The translations under genes were made by a program, and so were the position numbers. From Clostridiales bacterium (GTDB taxonomy: Bacteria > Bacillota > Clostridia > Peptostreptococcales > Anaerovoracaceae), in assembly GCA_012511395.1 (NCBI GenBank), contig JAAZGD010000058.1, positions 1 through 5,059 of the forward strand: DNA of 5,059 bases, in the 5' to 3' direction. This document shows, in pieces, positions 1-5,059 of this stretch. A model generated the notes under the pieces. The model had not been told where the DNA came from, searched no databases, and worked only from the letters and a program-made list of their open reading frames with translations. The first letter of the stretch is position 1. Every line of letters begins with the position of its first letter.

Positions 1-1118
1 ATTTGCCTTGCCTGCTTGATCATCTCACATACGAAGTCAGCGATTCTAAGGATTACCTTAGCTGCAAGATGCAAAGCGAACAACGGAGTGTTGATGACTT
101 TGTGATCAAGAACTACAGGCTCATTGCTTGGTTTAACCTGATCCTCTCCCGGTATGAGCTTGGTAACTACCTTTACCAATACTCCTACAAAGGGCAGCCA
201 CAGCAAGGTGGCTATAAAGATAAACAGAAAGTGGGCGTTGGCAATCTGTCTTGAAATTACCTCAATCTCTGTTCCTATAGGAGATATAAATAAAACGGCT
301 TTTGTGTATAGCGGTATAAAGAACATAAAGGCTATAGTGCCTGACAGATTAAACAGTACGTGGGCAAGAGCCGCTCTTTTTGCATTAACAGAGGCTCCAA
401 AGGAAGCCAATATGGCAGTTATGGTAGTTCCGATATTTGTACCAAACAGTACCGGTATTGCGCCCTCTAAACCAATTAACGTGTTTACTCCATCAGGCCC
501 CATAGTGGATGCAAGTTTTTGAAGCACGGCGATTACAGCGGCACTAGCTTGCACGACAACTGTTAAGCCCGCACCAACAGCCACTCCTAAAGCCGGGATG
601 TCAGATACATTTAATATGAGCTGTGAAAAGCCTTCACTTTGGGATAATGGCGCCATGGCGTTGCCCATAGTATTAATGCCTACAAATAGAAGGCCAAAGG
701 CAAATATGCTTTCCCCAACATTCTTGATATTTTCTCTTTTTACAAAGAAGTACAGGATGAAGCCCAATGCCACGAAGATCCAAGCAAAGTCTCCAACTTT
801 AAAAGCAATCAGCTGTGCCGTAACCGTGGTACCAATATTTGCACCTAAGATAACGCTAATTGCCTGTGGAAGCTTTATTAAACCTGCACTTACAAAACCT
901 ACTACCATTACTGTAGTTGCAGAACTTGACTGAAGAACTACTGTTACCATGGCTCCAGCAAGGGCTCCAATTACCCGGTTTCTTGTAAAGATGGCTAGGA
1001 AACTTTTCATTCTTTCTCCTGCCACCTTTTGAAGGCCACCGCTCATCATAATCATCCCGTAGATAAATACTGAAAGGCCTCCCAATAATGTTATTATAAT
1101 TACAAAATTCTGATTCAT
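1..1118 (-). CDS. Na+/phosphate cotransporter (NptA / PNaS family), C-terminus cut by window edge
   Basis: This is a polytopic inner-membrane protein expected to import inorganic phosphate with Na+. The frame is open from ATG at 1118 to the left edge, giving 372 codons and no stop. The family's internal duplication is clear. The first half has QSSSATTVMVVG (about residues 63-74) followed by GANIGTTVTAQ (about 92-102). The second half has VVQASSAAVIAVLQ (about 188-201) followed by GTNIGTTITA (about 227-236). Several hydrophobic segments separate these motifs. From about residue 335 the chain turns amphipathic (LDHKVINTPLFALHLA), which resembles the start of the PhoU-like C-terminal domain of Firmicute homologues. 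From memory these run to about 540-600 residues, so roughly a third is missing. The start fits the usual N-terminus, but the Shine-Dalgarno match is weak. The gene has its own promoter and PhoP-like boxes. The family is confident; phosphate as substrate is inferred from the family and those boxes. Confidence 0.93.
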   Translation of the reverse strand, partial: MNQNFVIIITLLGGLSVFIYGMIMMSGGLQKVAGERMKSFLAIFTRNRVIGALAGAMVTVVLQSSSATTVMVVGFVSAGLIKLPQAISVILGANIGTTVTAQLIAFKVGDFAWIFVALGFILYFFVKRENIKNVGESIFAFGLLFVGINTMGNAMAPLSQSEGFSQLILNVSDIPALGVAVGAGLTVVVQASAAVIAVLQKLASTMGPDGVNTLIGLEGAIPVLFGTNIGTTITAILASFGASVNAKRAALAHVLFNLSGTIAFMFFIPLYTKAVLFISPIGTEIEVISRQIANAHFLFIFIATLLWLPFVGVLVKVVTKLIPGEDQVKPSNEPVVLDHKVINTPLFALHLAAKVILRIADFVCEMIKQARQ

Positions 1119-1140
1119 ACACTCATTGTCCAGATTTATG

Positions 1141-1168
1141 AGTATATCTACAACATGTTTACTGTTAA
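1141..1168 (-). promoter_or_regulatory. Sigma-A-type promoter for the Na+/phosphate cotransporter gene
   Basis: On the minus strand a -35 hexamer TTAACA (1163-1168) and a -10 hexamer TATACT (1141-1146) are separated by 16 bases. The predicted transcription start is near 1134, which leaves a leader of about 16 bases before the ATG at 1118. The -35 hexamer is also the most downstream of three PhoP-like repeats, as expected for an activated promoter. The assignment is by eye; the start site is unmapped. Confidence 0.65.
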
Positions 1169-1190
1169 TTAATTGTAAATTCTATGTTAA
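1163..1190 (-). promoter_or_regulatory. Putative PhoP box: three TT(A/T)ACA repeats in 11-bp phase
   Basis: Read on the minus strand, TTAACA (1185-1190), TTTACA (1174-1179) and TTAACA (1163-1168) follow one another with exactly 5 bases between them, an 11-bp period. All three fit the TT(A/T)A(C/T)A direct-repeat consensus known for Bacillus PhoP. Relative to the predicted start near 1134 they cover about -29 to -56, within the usual PhoP core binding zone. The first repeat overlaps the last two codons of the upstream CpaE-like gene. A fourth repeat at the next phase (TCATGA, 1196-1201) is poor. Position upstream of a phosphate transporter gene supports the reading. Confidence 0.62.
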
Positions 1191-2210
1191 GTCCTTCATG
1201 AGAATTTTCATGTTCTTATAGAAATCCCCCGAAAGAAGAAGATCTTCCTCTCTATGAGGATTGTTTTCTTCAATAAACAGGGATGGGACTTCTAAATTAA
1301 GCTTTAAAAACTCTGAATAAGCCATTAAGTTGCCTAAAACCATTATTTTATCACTATGATCTAAAGGCAGCTTCCCGTTTATTTGATCTATTACTCTTTT
1401 AGTGCCCTCATTATGACCTTCCTTCACTATTAAGAGGATTTTATGAAGATTATTGAGAAGTTCATTGTCTATAAGACCTGCTTTTGAGCCTAAGTCTATG
1501 AGCATGTAATCAAAATCGCTGTAGCTTTCAACATGATCTAAAAATGAGGATAATTCCTGTTTGTCCATTGCTGCCAGAGGATTAAGGCCTAAGGCTGTAT
1601 TAAAGCGATACATGTCCTTTTCATCTTTTAATAAATAAGACATAACCTGGGTGGCACTTTCCTTGTTCAGAGCATAATGACAAAGAAATCTGTCTAAATT
1701 CATCACCTGTTTGTCCTCTTCAAAGTGAAGATAGTCTGATAAAGATAGGTAAAGCACCTTAAAACCCCTTAAACTGCTTAGAAAACCGCCTAAAACAGTG
1801 CAGACAGTTGTAGCGCCTGAACCTCCTTTAAGGCTTGTAACTATAATGCGCCTTGAGCTTCTGTCCTTAATTAACACATTGGGAGCGCCTGTAATCAGCG
1901 AATAAAGGTATAGAATCTGACCTGCCAGCTTACCTGTATGGCCGTATTTTAAAAGCTTAAACTCCAGCCCCTCTTCATCTATAACTATCTCGCTTTCCTG
2001 CCTCACAAGGCCTATGTATTTACCCTTTAACTGCTCCTTTAGGCCGTCAATTAAGAGAATGTCCAGCTTTTCTCTTATCCTGTAGTCCTTTAGCTGTTCA
2101 TCATTTAGTATGGTGAAAATAAAACGAGGATAAGCCCTGGAAAGCTTAACAGCTAACAGCTCAGGATAATCCTCTTCTTTAGAATATATTCCGATATGAA
2201 TGAAATTCAT
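1182..2210 (-). CDS. CpaE/TadZ-like ParA/MinD-superfamily protein with atypical Walker A motif
   Basis: From ATG 2210 the protein has 342 residues. Residues 1 to about 110 look like a degenerate receiver-like domain: a short first strand MNFIHIGIYS and a hydrophobic strand ILLIDG (51-56). Residues about 120-342 form a SIMIBI/ParA-type domain with KGGSGATT (128-135) and a Walker B-like strand YMLIDLGS (235-242). The signature lysine K128 is present, but the P-loop lysine is replaced by A133. Loss of that lysine is typical of CpaE/TadZ proteins, which position type IV/Tad pilus machinery. No pilus genes are visible, so the role here is unknown. I prefer ATG 2210 over the in-frame ATG 2228: AAAGGGG lies 8 bases before 2210, nothing similar precedes 2228, and 2228 falls inside a predicted -10 box. 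The gene follows the fab genes by 51 bases and may be partly cotranscribed. The fold is confident, the function is not. Confidence 0.82.
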   Translation of the reverse strand: MNFIHIGIYSKEEDYPELLAVKLSRAYPRFIFTILNDEQLKDYRIREKLDILLIDGLKEQLKGKYIGLVRQESEIVIDEEGLEFKLLKYGHTGKLAGQILYLYSLITGAPNVLIKDRSSRRIIVTSLKGGSGATTVCTVLGGFLSSLRGFKVLYLSLSDYLHFEEDKQVMNLDRFLCHYALNKESATQVMSYLLKDEKDMYRFNTALGLNPLAAMDKQELSSFLDHVESYSDFDYMLIDLGSKAGLIDNELLNNLHKILLIVKEGHNEGTKRVIDQINGKLPLDHSDKIMVLGNLMAYSEFLKLNLEVPSLFIEENNPHREEDLLLSGDFYKNMKILMKDLT

Positions 2211-2218
2211 CGCTTTTG

Positions 2219-2225
2219 CCCCTTT
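2219..2225 (-). promoter_or_regulatory. Ribosome binding site deciding the CpaE-like gene start
   Basis: AAAGGGG on the minus strand ends 8 bases before the ATG at 2210. The alternative in-frame ATG at 2228 lies upstream of this site and has no purine-rich element before it, so the shorter 342-residue protein is favoured. Confidence 0.6.
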
Positions 2226-2227
2226 CA

Positions 2228-2256
2228 TTCATACCATATTTTACCATTACAGTCAA
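2228..2256 (-). promoter_or_regulatory. Possible promoter for the CpaE-like gene
   Basis: TTGACT (2251-2256) and TATGAA (2228-2233) are 17 bases apart on the minus strand, and TGG directly before the -10 gives an extended -10 (TGn). The -35 is 5/6 and the -10 is 4/6 to consensus. One problem is that the implied start near 2221 falls within the AAAGGGG ribosome binding site, so a message made here would keep only part of it. Readthrough from the fab operon is the alternative source of transcript. Confidence 0.4.
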
Positions 2257-2284
2257 AGAGACTAAGACGAAAACAGCTCTTTGA
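2253..2284 (-). repeat. 8-bp perfect inverted repeat spanning the end of the FabT-FabK fusion gene
   Basis: TCAAAGAG (minus strand 2284-2277) and CTCTTTGA (2260-2253) are exact inverted copies around a 16-base centre that contains the TAG stop of the fusion gene. The downstream arm overlaps the -35 of the possible promoter. No T-run follows, so it is not a standard terminator. It could be an operator, a weak hairpin at the mRNA junction, or chance. Confidence 0.4.
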
Positions 2285-3776
2285 AGATTATGGAAACGCT
2301 TTTTGTCTCTCCGATTTTTCCGCCCTTTGCTCCTATATAGATCAATGAATTATCTGTATCTCCCTTGGCTGCAAGAAGAAGTTTATCCTTTATACAGTAC
2401 AAGCTCTCTTCTCCCAAACAGTTGGAAAGACAGTGATTGCAAGTGAATGCCTCCTTTTTATTTTCACTTAATCCTTCAATGAATTTATTATTTAATACCC
2501 TTGCAGGCATCCCAAGAGGTGTGTCAATAACCTTGATGTCCTTATCCTCACAAGCCTCATAGGCTTTTTTGATTTTGTCGTTAATATCACACTCTTTAGC
2601 AGCCACAAGCCTTGTGCCCATTTGAATAAAATGAGCTCCCAATGCCATAACCTTGTCCATCTCCTCTTTATTCATAATGCCTCCCGATACTATAAGTTTA
2701 ATATCAGGATATTTGTTTAATTCATTTCTCATAGCTGAGATGGTTTTATAGAACTTAAATACTTCCTGAGGTAAACGTTCCTTTGAAATACCAAGATGAC
2801 CGCCTTGGAAGGGTCCTTCATAGATGAAGGCATCAGGCAATCTGTTGTGCTTCTTCTCCCAGTACTTTAATATTAACTGCATGGCTCTAAGAGATGACAC
2901 TAAAGGAATAAGCTTAATATGGCTGTCCTTTACTATTGCAGGCAATGACACGGGAAGGCCTCCTGACACAACAATGAACTCTGCCCCTGCTGAAATAGCA
3001 GTCCTTACATATGCTTCATATCCTTTAACTGTAGATATAATATTGACGCCCACAGGCCCTCTGTCATTTACATCCTTAACTTCCCTTAAAGCTCCCTTAA
3101 TTTCCCTTTCAAGTGCCCGTAAATTAGCCTCTAAAGGATTAATTTCGTAATCATTTTCTCTATAGCCTATTTCCATGGAGCTTATAGTTCCCGCGCCGCC
3201 TTCCTTGGAAACAGAAACGGCCAAATTCTTCAATGAATACCCTACTCCCATTCCGCCTTGAAAGACAGGTTTAGGTACCTTTAAGTCTTTTATATAAAGA
3301 GGGCCGTACTTAACTTCGTAAACTTCATTGGTATCCTTTAACTCCTTAAACAAAAAGAAGCTTAAGAGGCTTTCAAGGGTATCCGAGAACAATTTTTTTT
3401 CTTCCAAGGACAACATAGCCAAAGCTTCGCTTACCATGGCTATATGAAAGGCTTCATGTTCCTTTAAGGCCTGTTTTCCTTTCTCAGTCAATGTCACCTT
3501 TACTATTCTTCTGTCTTCATTGATTCTAAACCTGTCCACATAGCCTTTGGCTACAAGCTTGTCTATGGCTGTAGTCAGTGTTGACACAGTTATACTTAAA
3601 TCCTTTGCCACAGAGGACATGGTGTTTTGTCCCGATAAGGAAATAGCTTCCAGAGTATGAATTTCAGACATGGAAAGGTTCCTGAAGGTGGATTCCTTCA
3701 AGGCCTTTTCCTCCTGCTTTAAAACTACATTGAAAAGCTTTACCAGGCTTTGGTTAATGGTGTCCATATAATCCAT
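2262..3776 (-). CDS. fabK: FabT-like MarR regulator fused to FabK-type enoyl-ACP reductase
   Basis: This 504-residue protein has two parts. Residues 1 to about 145 are a MarR winged helix resembling streptococcal FabT, which represses fab genes: FRNLSMSEIHTLEAI (31-45), a recognition-helix region (about 60-78), a wing with EDRR (87-90), and HEAFHIAMV (107-115). Residues about 158-504 are an FMN-dependent FabK/nitronate monooxygenase barrel that would reduce enoyl-ACP with NAD(P)H. Visible motifs are FQGGMG (172-177), EGPFQGGHLG (320-329) with catalytic-type H327, SGGI (364-367) and MGTR (386-389). A cysteine-bearing tail (C446, C449, C453, C461) resembles clostridial relatives and is absent from streptococcal FabK. 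The joint is in frame, with no stop or Met between residues 122 and 175, so no ordinary separate FabK start exists. The ATG abuts the fabZ stop, and AAGGAAG lies 8 bases upstream. Context favours enoyl reductase over nitronate monooxygenase. Retention of both activities is inferred. Confidence 0.9.
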   Translation of the reverse strand: MDYMDTINQSLVKLFNVVLKQEEKALKESTFRNLSMSEIHTLEAISLSGQNTMSSVAKDLSITVSTLTTAIDKLVAKGYVDRFRINEDRRIVKVTLTEKGKQALKEHEAFHIAMVSEALAMLSLEEKKLFSDTLESLLSFFLFKELKDTNEVYEVKYGPLYIKDLKVPKPVFQGGMGVGYSLKNLAVSVSKEGGAGTISSMEIGYRENDYEINPLEANLRALEREIKGALREVKDVNDRGPVGVNIISTVKGYEAYVRTAISAGAEFIVVSGGLPVSLPAIVKDSHIKLIPLVSSLRAMQLILKYWEKKHNRLPDAFIYEGPFQGGHLGISKERLPQEVFKFYKTISAMRNELNKYPDIKLIVSGGIMNKEEMDKVMALGAHFIQMGTRLVAAKECDINDKIKKAYEACEDKDIKVIDTPLGMPARVLNNKFIEGLSENKKEAFTCNHCLSNCLGEESLYCIKDKLLLAAKGDTDNSLIYIGAKGGKIGETKSVSIIFKELFSS

Positions 3777-4214
3777 TTAATCTTCTTCCTTATCTCCAAT
3801 TGCAAAAAGTATCTCACATTCACAAATAACATCTTCTCCTCTCAGAGCGACGCCTTTTCCTGTTCCTATTCTGCTTCTAAGCCTGGTGATTTCAAGGTTT
3901 AAAGTCAGCACATCTCCCGGCACTGCCTTTTTCCTGAATTTGGCTTCTTTAATTCCTCCAAAGTAAGCGATTTTACCTTTGTGTTCCTCCATTGAAAGAA
4001 TGGCCACAGCCCCTGCTTGTGCCAGTGCTTCAATGATTAAGACTCCCGGCATTACTTTTTCTTGGGGGAAATGACCTTCAAAGTAGTATTCCTTTTCATC
4101 AACATACTTAAGGGCTGTAATGCTTTTACCCGGTATCATGGTTACAACTTCATCTATTAAGAGGAAGGGTTCTCTGTGAGGAATTATCTTTTTAATATCT
4201 TCCTTATTCAACAC
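3777..4214 (-). CDS. fabZ: 3-hydroxyacyl-ACP dehydratase FabZ
   Basis: This is the cytosolic dehydratase of fatty acid elongation, converting 3-hydroxyacyl-ACP to trans-2-enoyl-ACP. At 145 residues it has normal family length and a single hot-dog fold. The N-terminus IIPHREPFLLIDEV (10-23) is a FabZ hallmark. The active-site segment FEGHFPQEKVMPGVLIIEALAQ-type region (45-66) holds catalytic H48 and E62, matching H54 and E68 in Escherichia coli numbering. The start is GTG at 4214, chosen because AAGGAG lies 7 bases upstream; TTG at 4211 is the next possibility. The ATG at 4216 is out of frame and stops after two codons. The gene sits 4 bases after fabF and its TAA touches the ATG of the FabT-FabK fusion. 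This implies one message, translational coupling, and hand-over of its enoyl product to the next gene's enzyme. Confidence 0.96.
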   Translation of the reverse strand: MLNKEDIKKIIPHREPFLLIDEVVTMIPGKSITALKYVDEKEYYFEGHFPQEKVMPGVLIIEALAQAGAVAILSMEEHKGKIAYFGGIKEAKFRKKAVPGDVLTLNLEITRLRSRIGTGKGVALRGEDVICECEILFAIGDKEED

Positions 4215-4218
4215 ATTA

Positions 4219-5059
4219 TTACTCCTTAAATTCTTTAATAATCAATGAACCGTTATGGCCTCCAAACCCCAAAGAGTTTGACATGGCTATTGTAACAGGT
4301 TGGTTCCTTCCTTCGTTTGGAACGTAATCCAAATCAAGATCAGGGTCCTTCACCATATAATTGATTGTAGCAGGTATGAAGCTTTCATTTATGGCCTTTA
4401 CACAGACTATGGCTTCAATTGCCCCTGCTGCTCCAAGTAAATGGCCTGTCATGCTTTTAGTGGAGCTTACAGGTATTTCAGTATGGTTTCCAAAAACAGT
4501 TTTAATCGATATGGTTTCAAATAAATCGTTGTAGGGAGTTCCTGTACCGTGGGCGTTTATGTAATCCACATCTTCATTTTTAATGCCGGCTTCTTTTATG
4601 GCATTTGCCATGGCTTTAGCTGCACCTTCTCCGTCAGGTGAAGGAGAAGTAAGATGATATGCGTCGCAGGTTGAGCCATACCCTATAATCTCTGCATAAA
4701 TTTTAGCATTCCTGTTTAAGGCGTGATTCAGCTCCTCTAAAATCACCATGCCGGAACCTTCTCCCATTACGAATCCGTCCTTTTCCTTGTCTAAGGGAAT
4801 AGAGCACCTGTTTTTATCCTTTTTAGTGGAAATGGCAGTCATGTTGGCAAAGCCGGAGAAACATGCCGGTGCAAAGGCAGCTTCAGAACCGCCTGCGATT
4901 ACTGCTTTTAAGTAGCCGTGTTTAATCTGTCTATAGGCCTCACCTATGCTGTGAGTTCCTGCAGCACAAGCTGTAACCAGTCCAAGTGATGAGCCTTTTG
5001 CTCCAAACCGGATGCTTATATTCCCTGCCAGAATGTTCGGTATTACCATGGGTACAAGA
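4219..5059 (-). CDS. fabF: 3-oxoacyl-ACP synthase II FabF, N-terminus cut by window edge
   Basis: FabF is the elongating condensing enzyme, joining malonyl-ACP to acyl-ACP with loss of CO2. Visible are 279 residues plus stop; the frame is open to the right edge, so ATG 5049 is internal (codons for LVP precede it). The family's usual length is about 410, so roughly the first 130 residues are missing. All three catalytic residues are present: Cys in TACAAG (visible residue 31), His in NAHGTGTP (170) and His in TGHLLGAAG (206). Their spacing, 139 and 36, is nearly that of Escherichia coli FabF (C163, H303, H340). The C-terminal SNSLGFGGHNGSLI is the usual glycine-rich end loop. The conserved WDKERDGF-type region reads LDKEKDGFVMGEGSG here. 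Nothing suggests decay. fabZ starts 4 bases after its stop. The rest of the fab operon, including its promoter and probably fabG, fabD, fabH and acpP, would lie beyond the window. Confidence 0.96.
   Translation of the reverse strand, partial: LVPMVIPNILAGNISIRFGAKGSSLGLVTACAAGTHSIGEAYRQIKHGYLKAVIAGGSEAAFAPACFSGFANMTAISTKKDKNRCSIPLDKEKDGFVMGEGSGMVILEELNHALNRNAKIYAEIIGYGSTCDAYHLTSPSPDGEGAAKAMANAIKEAGIKNEDVDYINAHGTGTPYNDLFETISIKTVFGNHTEIPVSSTKSMTGHLLGAAGAIEAIVCVKAINESFIPATINYMVKDPDLDLDYVPNEGRNQPVTIAMSNSLGFGGHNGSLIIKEFKE
4222..4227 (-). promoter_or_regulatory. Ribosome binding site for fabZ inside the end of fabF
   Basis: AAGGAG is formed by the last two sense codons of fabF (AAG GAG, just before TAA) and lies 7 bases before the fabZ GTG at 4214. 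It decides the GTG start and makes fabZ initiation likely to depend on ribosomes finishing fabF. Confidence 0.75.

Noticed and set aside
3..933. Plus-strand open frames at 3-254, 154-522 and 598-933
   Set aside because: All lie antisense to the cotransporter coding region, overlap each other, lack ribosome binding sites and show no recognisable motifs.
856..1122. Minus-strand open frame of 88 codons beginning at a GTG at 1122
   Set aside because: It is a shifted-frame shadow of the cotransporter gene, which has family motifs in its own frame. The shadow's composition (rich in Ser, Asn, Cys, Arg) is not protein-like for any family I recognise.
1119..1181. Terminator after the CpaE-like gene
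   Set aside because: No GC-rich stem followed by a T-run is visible on the minus strand; short AT-rich symmetries there are better read as regulatory repeats.
1116..1184. Possible TAG readthrough joining the CpaE-like protein to the cotransporter, since both share a frame with no stop between 1181 and 1119
   Set aside because: Twenty-one open codons in AT-rich DNA can occur by chance, the gap is fully explained by a promoter and PhoP-like repeats, and the cotransporter N-terminus at 1118 is complete for its family.
2824..3150. Plus-strand open frame of 108 codons
   Set aside because: It is antisense to the reductase domain of the fusion gene, where the minus-strand frame has clear FabK motifs.
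2262..3300. Plain nitronate monooxygenase unrelated to lipid synthesis
   Set aside because: The sequence alone does not exclude it, but immediate coupling to fabF and fabZ, fusion to a FabT-like domain and the EG-GGH motif make enoyl-ACP reductase the better call.
4219..5049. fabF starting at the ATG at 5049
   Set aside because: The frame stays open to the window edge, and family alignment puts this Met well inside the protein, about 30 residues before the catalytic Cys, which lies near residue 163 in full-length FabF.

Overview
The window is moderately AT-rich and every supported gene lies on the minus strand, so transcription runs from the right edge to the left. Protein types, AAGGAG-type ribosome binding sites, and the pairing of a FabT-like regulator with a FabK-type enoyl reductase point to a Bacillota bacterium, most likely a clostridial anaerobe. 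No species call is possible from the sequence alone.

Right part (about 5059 to 2262): the distal end of a type II fatty acid synthesis operon. It holds the C-terminal two thirds of fabF (cut by the window edge), then fabZ, then a 504-residue protein. In that protein a FabT-like MarR domain (residues about 1-145) is fused in frame to an FMN-dependent FabK / nitronate-monooxygenase-type enoyl reductase (about 158-504). The genes are packed tightly: 4 bases between fabF and fabZ, and 0 bases between fabZ and the fusion (TAA directly followed by ATG). Condensation (FabF), dehydration (FabZ) and enoyl reduction (FabK) are three of the four steps of the elongation cycle. In streptococci FabT represses fab genes, so the fusion would put pathway control and the final reductive step on one polypeptide. 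This is the most unusual thing in the window.

Middle (2210 to 1182): a CpaE/TadZ-like ParA/MinD-superfamily ATPase-fold protein. It has an N-terminal receiver-like segment and an atypical Walker A motif (KGGSGATT) that lacks the P-loop lysine. No pilus genes are visible. It may be read through from the fab operon, but a plausible sigma-A promoter also precedes it.

Left part (1190 to 1): a Na+/phosphate cotransporter (NptA / PNaS type), cut at its C-terminus by the window edge just as the PhoU-like tail begins. Its short upstream gap holds a good promoter and three TT(A/T)ACA hexamers in exact 11-bp phase. This is the arrangement of a PhoP box at an activated promoter, so the gene is probably induced by phosphate starvation independently of the fab genes.

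There is no gene-free stretch longer than about 65 bases. I saw no RNA genes, mobile elements, CRISPR arrays or convincing rho-independent terminators.
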